Below, one piece after another: positions 39,764 through 52,230 of a stretch of 64,000 bases of DNA. The notes below the pieces were generated by a model, which was not told where the DNA came from, searched no databases, and saw only the letters and a list, made by a program, of their open reading frames with translations. Both the position numbers and the translations under genes were made by a program. The stretch spans positions 16,576,501 through 16,640,500 of the forward strand of contig AP031356.1 in assembly GCA_037833965.1 (NCBI GenBank), in the 5' to 3' direction. The stretch's first letter is position 1; each line of letters starts with the position of its first letter. The DNA is from Marchantia polymorpha subsp. ruderalis (taxonomy: Eukaryota; Streptophyta; Marchantiopsida; Marchantiales; Marchantiaceae).

Positions 39764-40188
39764 CGGACATGGTTGTATTAGAAGACCATATATACGATCG
39801 CCTAAATTATCTAAATTCTCTGGTGGTTAGGCGCCTAAATTAAGCTAGGTGTAAATTAATGCAAACATGTTGCAACCAATGGTGGGTGTACACCTATGCA
39901 AAATTGACAAATTTTCTAATTTATTTTTTCTAAATTAATGTAATTTTTCAAATAATAATAATTATTATTTTTCTAAATTTTTTTAGGAGACTAAATTAGC
40001 CTAAATAATTTTTTTAGAAGTTAAATTCACCTAAATTGACTTTTCAGTAGACTAAATTAATCTAAATTAACTTCTTAAGGAGACTAAATGAACCTAATTA
40101 ATGTTTTTGAGTAGACTGAAGTTTTTTAGGAGACTAAATTAACCTTATTTAGGGTATTTAGGCGAGTGACTATTATAACCATGCCTTG
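39764..40188. mobile_element. hAT-type MITE with 8-bp target-site duplication
   Basis: The octamer AGTATGGG occurs directly before (39756-39763) and after (40189-40196) the element, as expected of a hAT insertion. The ends are inverted copies: CGGACATGGTTGTATTAG at the left, against CAAGGCATGGTTATAATAG read inward from the right. A further inverted match, CGCCTAAAT, lies a few bases inside. The interior has diverged tandem units with the core GAGACTAAATTA at about 39987, 40048, 40080, 40110 and 40130. There is no coding capacity, so it would depend on a transposase supplied elsewhere. Confidence 0.82.
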
Positions 40189-43100
40189 AGTATGGGTAAT
40201 CACTAATTCACTCTATGGATGGCTGTACTTTATTCACATACTTCATAACAATATTATGATACTCCAAATCGATTTACGCCTATCTCAATTCAAGCTAATT
40301 GTAAGACATAATAGAGTTTTACTTTAATTATCTATCTTTGTGCTATACGTTTTGAATCAGCATATTTTTAGTAAATTCTTGAAAAAATATCCTCTGCCCG
40401 TCATACAATGAAACAAGTGATGTAAAATTTGTGATTATTTAAGAGATTAATGTTCAAAATTTGTATAGTTGATGAGATGATGTGATGTATATGATGCGAA
40501 TGGAAATCAATGATACATAATAGAGTCAATATCTATACAATATATAATACATTAATATAAATATAATATACAAAATACAGTAACTTGCACCTTCTTAAAA
40601 TCATATGAATAGCGCTAAACTCTACTAATATGAATAATAATTGCTTTAATCCGTGACATTTGTTGCAGGGTTTATGTAATAAAAAAAAAAGGTGTAAGCT
40701 AAGTTGGGTCTTATATATATATATATTCTCTAGATTTTAACCATAACGTTTCTATATACTTTGATTGATTGTTTGAATATGTAGATGATGACGTATTATG
40801 TATATTAAAGTTGAATCCTAGTCAGATAGCTCGGTACAGATTTTACGTTAACACGATACCCTTGAGTGCGCTTTTCAGGGTAAAGTATTATAATGATGCT
40901 TCAAACATTGAAACGAAAATTTGTTAGGTTAATATCTTCATCAATGCAAATTTTTATTTTAAAATTATTTCCTACATATCAATTGCATACTTTCATGTTA
41001 GTTTTGTCCAACGAACAACACTCTTTATGTAATTAAGTCATATTTTATTATTTAAAATTATATAGTTGATGAATAAAGTAAAATAATTTGAACAGTTACA
41101 TTGTATAACACCTATAATATTTCCAGCAAAGTGTTTGCATTACTCTAACATAACAATAGCGTATGTCATGTGTAAAATAGCAATCATGTCAATATTACTT
41201 CGTCAAATGCTCATGTTGTTTGTAAACCAAATCTAGTTAGTTTATATGCACTAATAATAATGTATGGATTTGATGCTTTTGGAAATAGCATGTTTATGTT
41301 AGGTTCGAGTCCTACATCACTCTTATCCATTTTGCTATAAAACTCGTTGATCATTTCTTTCATGTGCAAATTTGAAGCATATCTTTTGAAGCCTGTAATT
41401 GGATACTAAGAATTTAACTCCTTAAGGACATAAGTTGATGTCTAAATTCTTTCTAAATATGTTTGATCCAAGGGGCTTGGACATAAGAACATAAATATTC
41501 AAACTATTATTGAATTCCGTAAGAGCTAGCAAATAAATCATCGTCAGGACTGAGTCAGAGGTATTACACGCACACAAATTGATATTTCATTACATTAAAC
41601 CTCTCATTATTCAGATGTTTTGTCCAGTTAACATCAGTATTGATCTCACTTACGGCAAATAATGGATGTGAGACCTGGTTCTAACTCAATGAACAGAATC
41701 CACAAATTTAATCACGGTAATACTTTGAACCCCATTCTAGAGGCCTTAACTGAAACAATGAATTGACATGGGGCACAACTACGATTCTAACCGAAGGATT
41801 AAACCGTAAAGAATGGAGGATGAGTGGATTCACCATCTGATTTCCGAAGCCTATAACTTAGACTTGTTCATGGAATTTATTTTTTGACAAGTAGATTCGA
41901 AGAGTTGAGGTTAGAGTATCGTATCGTATCCTAGACGTATGTCCTATATCATTTAGTCTTCAAACACCAAAACAGCTATTTTCTGACATCCATACGTTCA
42001 AACTTGAGGCTAAACAAGTAATCCAGCTTTCAGAAAGCTGTGTCCTAACATGTAAATTGGAATTGTAGAAAATTTGGAGTTTATATCGTAATAAGTATTC
42101 TCTTTCCGTCATTTTTTGAAAAGTCAGATTCGTGCATAAGATGGAAGGAAAGATGGCAGCAAAAGGGACACAACCCTTTGACTTTTGCGCTGTCAAATCC
42201 AAGACACCGACCAGGAGCCCGAGGCTCTATTAAATTTCTCTCGCACCGACTTGAACTACTGAGTTTCTTAATTTCCACAGGTGACAAGTTGGTTCAATAC
42301 ATCACACAGTGTACTACTGTATATTATACGGTGCCTGCATCATACACTACCGGAGGTTGACAGTGTTCAGCTTTCTCTGCGTGCAGACAGTCAAAAAAGA
42401 TTTGATTGGCGTGGACACCGATCGGCAGGAATGCTACACTCTTTCTTGTCCGTGATGGATCTCATCAAAAGTTGTTCCATTTTCTGCAATTTGTCATTTA
42501 TGGATGGGAGGAAGATGCAATGAAGACTGCGACTGGACCGGTGTGCAGAATGGACCAAGAATTCTGCTGATCGAGCTACTGGGATATCATGAATTGCAGG
42601 CTTATTGTGGAGATTTGACTGTCAAGCGAGTCATTTCAGGTCATTTTCTATAACTTTAGTGACCTACATCGTTTGATCTTACAGCTCGATTAGGTGACCT
42701 AGGGTTTTGGCAGCTGAATTCAGTGTCTTGTAAGTGCCTGCCTACCTGCGAAATTTTCGCACTGACCGAGTCTGCCTTACATCTTGATCGTGCATTAAAT
42801 TTTGGTCAATTTCTGAGCTCGAGCACGATCTTCAATGCGGAGAATTTTGATAAGTGACCATTTTTACTTTTCCTTTATTCCGGTCAGAATGGAACTCATA
42901 GTGTAGCTTGTGCTGAAGATCAATTTCTTCGGGCGAATATATTGGTTCCATAGATCCATTTCAACGAAGTAAATTGAAAGTACTTGACATTGAATGAGGT
43001 TATCTGAGGGTACAATCTAATCTTGCATACTGTGTTTTAATTTACGGCATTTTGGCATTTCTGCTCTAACAGTAGATAATTTTCATTTATTTATCTTGAA

Positions 43101-43235
43101 ATGGTCCTCAGTACTTCACCTTTCTGAATTTGTTCACTCTCAGTTTTATCGACCAGTGTTGACATAAAATCATTTGTTATTACCAGCTTTTTTATCTGAG
43201 TATACTATCTTACGTGGGGGAGTTTGTGTTGTGAA

Positions 43236-43265
43236 AGTTGTCTCCAGTTGCAACTGGAGACAACT
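43236..43265. repeat. Perfect 30-bp palindrome
   Basis: The half-site AGTTGTCTCCAGTTG (43236-43250) is followed without any spacer by its exact reverse complement. It could form a loop-free cruciform or hairpin. It lies about 750 bp upstream of the CCZ1 start codon. Confidence 0.92.
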
Positions 43266-43851
43266 GTTTTTTGTATACTCAAAATTGAAGTGGATATTTT
43301 GAGCTTGGGGGAAAATGTTTAATCTGAATATCATTAGTCAACAGATCTTCTCAGATGTCAGCTTCAGTGACGCTAGACTGCAAGAAGTTACCTCGACTTA
43401 GGCTCAGTCCACATTTTGAAAGAATGGAATATGATTTTCACTATGATGAAAATTATTTAGGATCTTCATGTATGATTGCAACACTGCAGGAAACTGGATT
43501 GTTAATAGCCCTTGATAAACTAGAGTTTTGTTCAGAAATCTCTCATCAGATTTTTCATGTGCATTCACTTCGTTCCATTATCATTTAGAGAATCTGTAGG
43601 GTCAACTTGTAGGGATTTTCGATGCAAATATGAGCCATACCATAAACAACACTTTTGTTCCTTGTCCACAATATAGCACAAGTTGGGTACTCGGTTGTAA
43701 GTACCGATTTTTCTCACATTGTATGGGAGAATTGATCTGCAGATAATGCAACAAGAGACCAATCTCAACACATTTTTGGAAAACATGGAGTACGAGCGAA
43801 AGAGATATTGCAACTTGTTGAAGGACAGATGGACAGGAAGGTGAGGAGGAG

Positions 43852-43863
43852 GGTTTAGGGTTA
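43852..43863 (-). promoter_or_regulatory. Telo-box-like motif upstream of CCZ1
   Basis: The plus strand reads GGTTTAGGGTTA, the complement of the plant telo-box core AAACCCTAA. It lies about 150 bp before the CCZ1 start codon, where such elements commonly act in plant promoters and leaders. The function is inferred from the motif only. Confidence 0.3.
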
Positions 43864-44010
43864 ATAGATAGGCCAGCTTAGTAGCCATTCCTCATGGTTA
43901 TGAGACTAGATCACTTCTGAAGAGGTATTCTTTAAGAAACTCATTAGGAGGAAGAGGAGAGGCACGTTGTGTTGGTCAGATTGCAAGCGAATACGCCAAC
44001 GTTCTACAAC

Positions 44011-47000
44011 ATGGCGGACAAGGTGCAGGTGTGTGTCTTTGACATGAGCAGAGGACAGATTGAAGGTCAGGAGCTTGACAAAATTTTGTTCTTTTCTCCT
44101 GCCAACTGTCCACTCCCTTCACAGCTGTCAGTTGTTGGTCTCAGTGAAGGCCTCATCACTTTCACCAGGTACTTCTCACTTCTTTACTTGTCACCATTTT
44201 CCATCAGTTTCCTTGCCCTAGTAGCACTGACTGAACTTTCAATCCATCACAAACGTCAGGATTTTGATTAGAAATGGATGATGAAAACTTTCACTGTTCT
44301 AGTCTTGAGTGATCCAGTCGCTGCAGGTTGGAAATGTCACATGCCCAAGTTATAACTATGCTACATGGATTTCTGCACAAGTGAATTCTTAATACCAGTG
44401 GGTTCGGGCGGATTTCAGGATCTTCTCGCCACTTTCGCCATGTGAGTTAATGGAAGCAGAGCGGCACACTCATGTTTTCCATCAATGCGAGCCAGATCTG
44501 TGGATAGTCATGGTATGGACATGTATTTGAAGTTTATGTTTCCATAAACAACTATGGATATGAATAGTCTAAATCCAGTTTGCATTCTTCTGAATCTCAG
44601 TTATCCGATCATCTCAGTCAGAACGTAACCTTGTCTTTCTGATAGCTATAATTTTTTTCATTCTCTTTGCAAAAGTTTTATGTTGTGCCAAAATTTGTCA
44701 GGGGTAAAGTTTGACGTTCTGGAAGAAATGTGGCTGCGCACAATTTAGTCCGTTTCGAAAGCTGCATTGAGTATTATAAACTTTGAATTCTTGAAGGATC
44801 TGATTTCCATCTTACCTGATTCAGCTCTCTGGTAGTTCAAAGAGACATAGTAGGAAGGAAGCGAATTAGTAATTTGATTTCTGTACAGGTATACCATGAA
44901 CGCGTGATTTTTACGCACTATGTTAAGGGAGTTCCATACCAATCTATAGGCTGAGATTCAAGTAGCGTATGAGATTCATCCCCCTAGAAGATTAATAAAA
45001 GATTGGAAGTGAAATTGCTGAACGCCAAATGAATGGCAAAGGAGTAAAGGAGTTAAGGAGAGCAAGATGGAGAACCACCCTGCTGCTTGCACGTTGAGTG
45101 ACATTCTAGACCAAACCAGTGTTCCATAAGGTCATTGTATAGAGCATTTTGACACATTGAGAGAGAGATTGCATGACACTTCTGCTCAGAACACATGAAA
45201 CATGCTCGGTTTCATAACCTTAACTAAAAAATCAGAGCTGTTGTGCTTTTGAGCCAAATCTTTGGGTCCAAGTTATTCTACAACTGGATGAGCCAGTCAA
45301 GACTTTCTTAGTCGACGTTTGCAAGATTGAACGAATCTGGATAATGGGAGAAACCCTCCCACTGAAGAGGCGTCTCTGCTTTCAAATTGTACACATACTC
45401 ATCATATGTTGCTTATTCTTTCTCACAGTCAGCACTACGACAGGCAAGCAGTAATGAATAGAAGTTCCATTTGGTGTCAAGAGAGGGTGATGTTCTTGCT
45501 CGTATGTCATGGTGAATGACGGTTTAAGGAAAACCTTCATATAACAATAGTGGATAGCATATTGTGCTCTTCAGTATGAATTGGCATAACATGGGCAACA
45601 TGTTCCTGTGGTAGGTGGTGGAGAAGAGTAAAGAGACTGAGGAGGCACTTCGTGAAGGTGCACTACGTGCAGTTTTGAAGGATGCACACAACCTGTTCGT
45701 CTTGTTCTATGGATCCTTAAGAGCTCTCCTTCAGTCCCATCCTAGGGGTGATGTTGCACGGAGCTGTCTCCATGCCTTCTTTCCGGACTACCTTTCTGGT
45801 GTGTTCTTAATTATGCTCTGAGTCAAGTTTGACATCTTTTCCAGTCTTTTCTGGTGTGTTCTTAATTATGCTCTGAGTCAAGTTTGACATCTTTTCCAGT
45901 CTTCTTTCGCTTGAAACGGATGGTTTGCTCACCGCTATAAATTTTTACCTTGTTTTGATTATTTCCGTCTATGCTTATTGTGCAATTTGCAGATTTTATG
46001 ACCGGGAAAAAGTTCCGCATCCCATCTATTTCTGAATCATTGACCCACCGAGGAACTGTTCAGCTCTTTTCTCCTCAACGAGAAACACTGTTGGAGGCTC
46101 AGGTGACTTGCTTCAGACAACACTAGGACATCAAATTGCGACACTTTTCGAATTTAATTCTGACTGATCCTCAATTTGTATCGGATCATTGTGGATGCAG
46201 TCACTTCAAGAGCTTTTGAAATCATGGTCTGGCGGGGGAATGGTTCGACATGTCATGATTCTGTTTCATAATATCTTGTTATCGAGCACCCTTTCCCCGG
46301 TACTACTTTTTCTGAATTATGTGTGTTGTTCCACATTGATGATCAGACTCGAAGATGCTTTCATTTTCCTAGCTTCAGCAATATTATCCCCAGCCCCATT
46401 ATATGCTAATTTGACTCATGCTTGAAGATTAGTTTCAAGTTTTGCTAGTTGTACTTCTAGTGAAAGGAATTGTTACTGCCTGTGTTGTGTTGAGAACATG
46501 CAAACATGAAGGGATGATCCAACAGCTCGTTCTTATTGTTGCTCTCGTACCATTACAGGCAGATACGACAACGCTTTTTCTGTATGCCACTCTGCGTATG
46601 ATGCCATCCTCACTGTCTCAGGCACCAAGGAGCCGATCTTCTTCCCGAAGAGAGAACCCTGCAGCTGGACCTGCTGGTCTGCTGGCCAGCAATCTCAACA
46701 ATGCTCTAGGTCCATCAAGATTACGCAACCTGTTCACTAACTTGACTACAAGTCCGTCGTCTGATGTGGTGCCTAATCCTCATATTTCAGACGCACATGA
46801 CTCTTCAGTTGATGATCAAGGTACAAGATCGTCTGTTCCTCGACCACTAGTACACGAAGGTTGGTGGCGAGATGCCGATAATTTCTTATGCACGGATGCG
46901 TGGGGATCAGAAACGGGAAGAAGCAAAATGCTTCCAAATGTCACGCTTCGGCAGTCAGAGGAACGGCTCAATCTCTGTGTTTACCAGTTCAGGTCACTTA

Positions 47001-48148
47001 CTCTTGTGATGCTTGTCCCAAAATCTGGTGGCTCTGATCTCATACCAAACCTACAAGGACAACTACTTGAGAAGGTGAGAAGTGCGTTTATAAAATGTGA
47101 GATATTCACTTGTTGTCATGATATACGTAGTCATCGAGGTCAGGTATCTCTCTTAGATCTATTTTGGTCTCATCTCCTTCACCATTATGTTGAAAGACGC
47201 CAATTTCTATGGCCAATTTCCTGTAGTCATATTGTTACTAGAAGTGTAGAGAAACTAGAGATTCCTCCTGTCTACTATCTTGAACATCAACATGACTGGT
47301 GGCCTATGCTCATGTATATACTTGGATGGCAGGCAGCACATAAGATACAGAAATTGGAAGAGAAGGTGGTGAAGGAATGGCCAGGGAGCAACGCCTGGCA
47401 TGTAGCAGGCTACAGATACCTATACAACGACTCCAACAACAAAGTATCCAGATTCTCACCAGCTAGTAAAGTGGCCACACTTTCACTGGTGAGAATCTAA
47501 GCACATAGTTATGGACAGGATTGTAATAAAAATTTATGTTCTGATTCATATCATATTGTATAATCACAATCTGACCACAGCTTTCTGAAATTCAGGCAAT
47601 ACAAGTCACTGCAACTATAAAGGAAGAAGTAAAAGTGCCCAGTGTTGCCGTAAGCTGCTTTTTGACCGTGCAACCGTTGTTTACCATGGTGCAGGAGTCG
47701 TTGGCTGCACTCAACCGCATAAGACAAGAGATTGATCTAGAAACGGGGCGATCAGAAAGGAGTTCTTCCATGGAGGACAGAGAGTTGGAACTTTGTGTGA
47801 GAACTAAGCAAAATGCCTGGGTAATAGTACGGACTCGAGGTGGACTTGAACTTTATACTGTCCTCGAGAAGGCCAGTAACACTTTGTTGCTGGCCTGTGA
47901 TGCCGTGGAGAAACTTAGCAAGCGGTATGTAATGAGAATGTTTTTTCCGATGTTTTAATATCTGGAAAGAAAGCACAGGCTAAATTTCGGAAACATTTTC
48001 ACGATGTTCCGCATCGTTTCGAGTAAACCTTTACTGCTTCAAATCTTCTTGTGCGGCTTGTGTGATGTATATTTATATCGAACTTGTTCTAAGAAATGTG
48101 GAATTGCCTGAATGCAGATACTTCAACGGGAGTTTTTCATCTGATTAA
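44011..48148 (+). CDS. CCZ1: Vacuolar fusion protein CCZ1 homologue, 9 exons
   Basis: CCZ1 pairs with MON1 to form the guanine-nucleotide exchange factor that activates Rab7 on late endosomes and the vacuole. The exons are 44011-44168, 44419-44512, 45615-45798, 45993-46102, 46201-46299, 46559-47074, 47333-47488, 47695-47924 and 48118-48148. All are GT-AG with matching phases, giving 525 residues, normal for plant CCZ1. Family signatures are visible in order: EGQELDKILFFSPA and GLSEGLITFTR in exon 1; ERHTHVFHQCEPDLWIVM in exon 2; the longin-like continuation VVEKSKE; LSPADTTTLFLYATLR across exons 5-6; AWHVAGYRYL in exon 7; and LELCVRTKQNAWVI, LEKASNTLL and a final YFNGSFSSD. Exon 6 carries a serine-rich variable linker. 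The start lies in a good context (AACATGGCG). The intron after exon 3 contains a duplication that copies the donor site. The intron after exon 6 is open in frame. Confidence 0.93.
45793..45903. repeat. 55-bp tandem duplication across the CCZ1 exon 3 donor site
   Basis: A 55-bp unit starting TTTCTGGTGTGTTCTTAATT occurs at 45793 and again, essentially identical, at 45848. It includes the last six bases of exon 3 and the splice donor (TTTCTG, then GTGTGT). A second potential donor therefore sits 55 bp downstream. Each copy also ends in a pyrimidine-rich CTTTTCCAG that resembles an acceptor. Confidence 0.93.
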
Positions 48149-51100
48149 TCAGTTTCTGCCTCCTCCGACTTCATTCTTCTGCAGTCTACCTGGACACTGA
48201 GCGACTTTCAGAATCTTCTTTTCCGTCCATTTTCAAACTGCAACATTGTTTTCAGGATACTGTCCTCACTCCTTGATACTGCTCTTGTTGGATCAAGAAA
48301 AAATCAAGAAAGACGAGAGCATCAATGTGTACAAGGTCGGTCAGTTGTTTATCCACAGCTTTATTCTTTTAGCAGATGGCCAGTCGAGGATGGTCGAAAA
48401 TAGTACCCCTAACAATCAGATGAGTTCCATCTGAGCAGAGTTTTCAACTTTTCAATTATCGTTTGACATTTTTTAGTTCCAAGTTAGTGGTCCTCCTAAA
48501 ACTGCATGCTTTCATTACGACCCAACAATTCACCTAGCTAGATCAGGCGAAAAATCTACCAGAGGCTATTTCTACCATCTTTCAGCTGCAAGATTTTTGC
48601 TTCCGTTTACTCGGGAGCACATAGATCGAGGATGAACTTGATTTCACTTTTGTACAGTTTTGTGATGTACTTATAACCTCGACCACACATTGTGGCGTTC
48701 ACGTACATTACGAATGGGCTTACAGAGGGCAATGGCGTTACATCTAGAGACAGAGTGTACAAAAGATATGCAGCTAGCTCCCTGGCCATCTTGATGCTTA
48801 CCTCGAAGAGTACTTCAGTACCTGACTTTGTGAGAGGTGCTCAACGTGTAGGATGTATGTTTGACCCCAACGTTCTCGTTGGACATGTAGGATTGAACAT
48901 TTGCGGCTTTTGTTACAGAGCTTCTTTTATGTCTCCAAGTATTTGTCATGTCTGTTCTATCCGCTGCTCTGCTCATCTTCGAATATTGCTTGACCACAAG
49001 TTGTGGTTGCACCTGTGTAAATCACGGATCACTATTCCTCGCCAAGATCGAAAAAAAGGACAATTAATCATCGTTATGAGGCTTACATGGTAAGAATATG
49101 CGCGTTCATTCAGATGTTACAGCCACGTTTCATACTTTGCTGATTGCTTTTAAGACTCTTTCTTTAGTGACCTTATGTAATATATCTTTTTCTCAGTTTT
49201 CCTGTGATTTTTGGTGAGGACTTTATCCACCTTTGAGTTTAGTCATGAGGGGCCTGGATTCTGAGGAGCGTTACTTGTTAACATCTTTAGAAGTAAGATT
49301 TGTATTCTGTTAAGGTTTGTATGCTTAAATTATAATCAGATTTTAAATCTGCGCATGTGTATCTTGTTATGCAGAAGATGTACGGAAGTTGGCTACTTCT
49401 AGGAGAAGTTGCCGGTAGGTGGTTTTGATTTAAACTGAGCCTTCTTGGGGACTTGATGTTGTTACGGCTGATAAATCAAGTGTTTCAATGCAACGGTGGC
49501 GAGAGTTTCTCTAATTCGAAAGAGTTAGAAGTGCATGTTCTGCATTATAATTTATTTTTCACCTGAGACTGATAATTTTAAAACTGCACTTATTTTTGCA
49601 TGACAGCTCGTTACGGTGTCGACTCATGATAGTCAAGAAGGATGTCACTGGAGTGTAGGAACTAACCTGCGGGTATGAGTTCGTAGATATGCTCAGTCTG
49701 GATCATACTGTCCAGCTTGCATCCAGGTGTTACGTAAACGTGCAGCGGACAGGGAAATAGGAAACTTGATCGTTCAGTTGTCTTTTTCTCATCTTTTCAA
49801 AACATTAAACAAATATTATTACTTTGTTTCAAGTACTGATATGGATGTCGTTGTACATATTTCTGCTAAAGTCGTGCCTTTCACATCACTCTACATTGTT
49901 GGTATTCGCAATTGAGTATTTCCGTTATCTGCCGAGCTGTAGTCGTGTTAGAGTGGAAATAGTAGCTTTAGCAAGTTAAAACTCCGTGAAGGAGGAATTC
50001 CATCACATTATTTTTATCCGGCACAGTGGAGACTATCCTAGAGACATGCAGCGAGCCAGAGTGAAAGTTTTTTTCCCCCGAGTCAGGTGTACACGCAATT
50101 GTAGGCATCTACAAGTGGGTCCACATGAGAACCACTTTGTTTCATCAACTTTAGTCCATCTGATTTTGGTTCTGTATCATGACGATGTAACGATTTGGAA
50201 TGTTCCTTGTTGGTATCTTTGCCTGCCTGCCCAAGTACTTTATATGAGAAGTATCAGGCGCCGTTCTTTTGCAGCCTAGCACAAAGTTTCTTCTAAGGTG
50301 CTATGAAACGAATGAATTCAGGCAATATAGGCCACTCTCGAGTATCAAGCGATATGATGGTTGTGATTTTTACAAGGCATCTACTTGCGCCAGGTGGGTA
50401 CCACGTGCAGCGGTTATTGGTATCGAAGGTCCACATGGATCATAATATGGCCACGGTAGTGTGCGCACGAGTGAGTGGAACTGTGAAGGGAAAGCTGTTG
50501 AGCAGAAAATACTGCTCGGTGGTTGTTTTACTTCAGACGTTTTTGGTCGTTAACTTCATCAGTACCACAGGACTTGGTAGGTTAAAACTTCGAGTAATCT
50601 CCAGACACTCATTACCATCAGTCCCTTCACGATCATGCGCAGAAGACGAGACTCCGCTTACCAATACCAGCCCTCAAGGTGGACACCGATTCAGAGATTA
50701 GGAATTAATCCAAGCAAAGTCTTGTTTCCGCCTCCTACCTTGCCAAACTGACCCGCGAAATGATCATTGCTGTGCACTTTCGTGACGTTGGAGAGGTTTT
50801 CTTGGGATCAGAAAGTTACAGATCTGCATGCAATGTCTGTCTGGAGCAGTTGAAGTGATACGGTATCCACATAGAATAACATTTTCTTCGTGAAAAGGTG
50901 CAGCTTGTGCAGGGCCTCTTGCTTACCATCCTAGCCCCAGAATCAAAATTCACCAGCAACGAGTTCTCCTTTGTTATTTTTGCTCGCTTAACGAGTCAGT
51001 CAATAAAGACAGGGTCCGGGGAAAAGTTGACCCGGTGGAGCCTCCTGAATGGATAAGGCAGCAGGTTCCGACCGTTGGTTGGTACCCATGGAGCTCTCAA

Positions 51101-52230
51101 CTTTTTACACTACTTGGGGTTCTCTTTACAACCAGTTCTTACAAAGCCATGTTGCATAAAACGGTGCTCTGCTTTCACGAATAATGGCACTCGATGTTGC
51201 TCTTCTCAACTGGTACCATATTTCAGCACTTTCTTCGGAGGGAAATGATGGTCACAGTTAAAAGTAGAAGTGATGATGATGATTATGCATTCCCTTTCTC
51301 CGTCTGTTACAAATTTTGTAAACATTCCATTTTTTTCCCCATTATGTAATATTTTATTTCCTCGGGGTCCTTCGTTCCCAAGAAAGTGTATTCGCTGTAT
51401 GTTTGAAAGAAATTGCAATTGTTTTTCTTATTCCGGATGTACTATTGTATTACTTTCTCGAGGTGTTTGTTTCTCTCGAATGTTGGTGTGAATGGGCGTT
51501 TCTTCTACCGAGGGCAGAACAAAGGAATCGAAATAAATCATAACTCTGCCGTTACAGCATGGGCTACTCATCTATCTGCCGGCCATGCTCATTTGGACCA
51601 AGTACAAAAGAAGACCTTCCACAACTGTTGTACTCTAAAACTGGCATCTACCACAAGCAGCAGCTTCTCCCCGAATATTTTTTAATGGGGTCTGCACCTT
51701 CTCAGCAGATCTTGAGCCGGATAAAATATGTCGCGGCCCGATGGCCCTCATGGTGACGGCGAGAGGCACAGACAGACAGACAAACAAAGCTGAGAGCACC
51801 TGTTCTTCTGACTACGAGGTTTGGGACCTTTTTGCTCGCCGAGTTTTTGTATTTTGCAATGGGGGAACATTTTCTCGATAAGGAAATGCTTGCTTTGGCT
51901 TTGGCTTTGTTTTTCACTGTGTGGCAATGATTGCCAAGTGTCGGTCTGTCCAAGATTCCTGGTGACATCCAGCTCGTTTCGCTCCACCAATCCTCGTCCG
52001 TCGGCCTACGTGTCCCATTGTGGCACCATGCCAAGTGTACAGCTCTTATCACCGTTGGATCCACGTGCGCAGGTGAGCCAGCGGCTTCTTTCCCGGTTCA
52101 GTCGGTTCCTTTTGTGGAGTTGAGCATTTGGACTACGCCCTGGAGACGTTGTTGACCTTGTTATTCATCAAAAGTGGAGGAGCCACGTGGATCACGGCAA
52201 AGGAGTGAATTCCTTAATCTCTTAGCCCCA
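48149..52230. other. Downstream of CCZ1; no supported gene
   Basis: Composition is moderate, with plus-strand frames of up to about 130 codons (48692-49093 and 50303-50701). They share no domain and do not join into a plausible spliced gene. The first part is likely CCZ1 3' untranslated and flanking sequence. A short GC-richer patch at 51,700-52,150 contains a CAGA-type repeat at about 51770-51785 and no recognisable product. Confidence 0.4.

Larger units (their letters stand above)
36001..42000. other. AT-rich gene desert with two small transposon-like elements
   Basis: The stretch is very AT-rich, with dense stop codons and A/T homopolymers. Two inverted-repeat elements are described separately at 37065 and 39764. 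A run of TA repeats is at about 40711-40725. No gene is recognised. The only longer frame, 38895-39218 on the minus strand, is described separately. Confidence 0.55.
42001..44010. other. Upstream region of the CCZ1 gene
   Basis: Short frames (42178-42360 and 43355-43588 on plus, 43565-43888 on minus) show no domain. The composition is moderate. The 3' part probably includes the promoter and 5' leader of CCZ1. A perfect palindrome at 43236 and a telo-box-like motif at 43852 are described separately. Confidence 0.4.

Noticed and set aside
41290-41340. GGTTCGAGTCC sequence resembling a tRNA T-arm
   Set aside because: No acceptor, D or anticodon stem can be folded around it.
46442-47500. 352-codon continuous frame as a separate gene
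   Set aside because: It is CCZ1 exons 6 and 7 joined through a stop-free intron. The family alignment and splice signals place it inside CCZ1.
51702-52064. 120-codon minus-strand frame
   Set aside because: It starts with GTG, runs into a CAGA simple repeat, and shows no domain.
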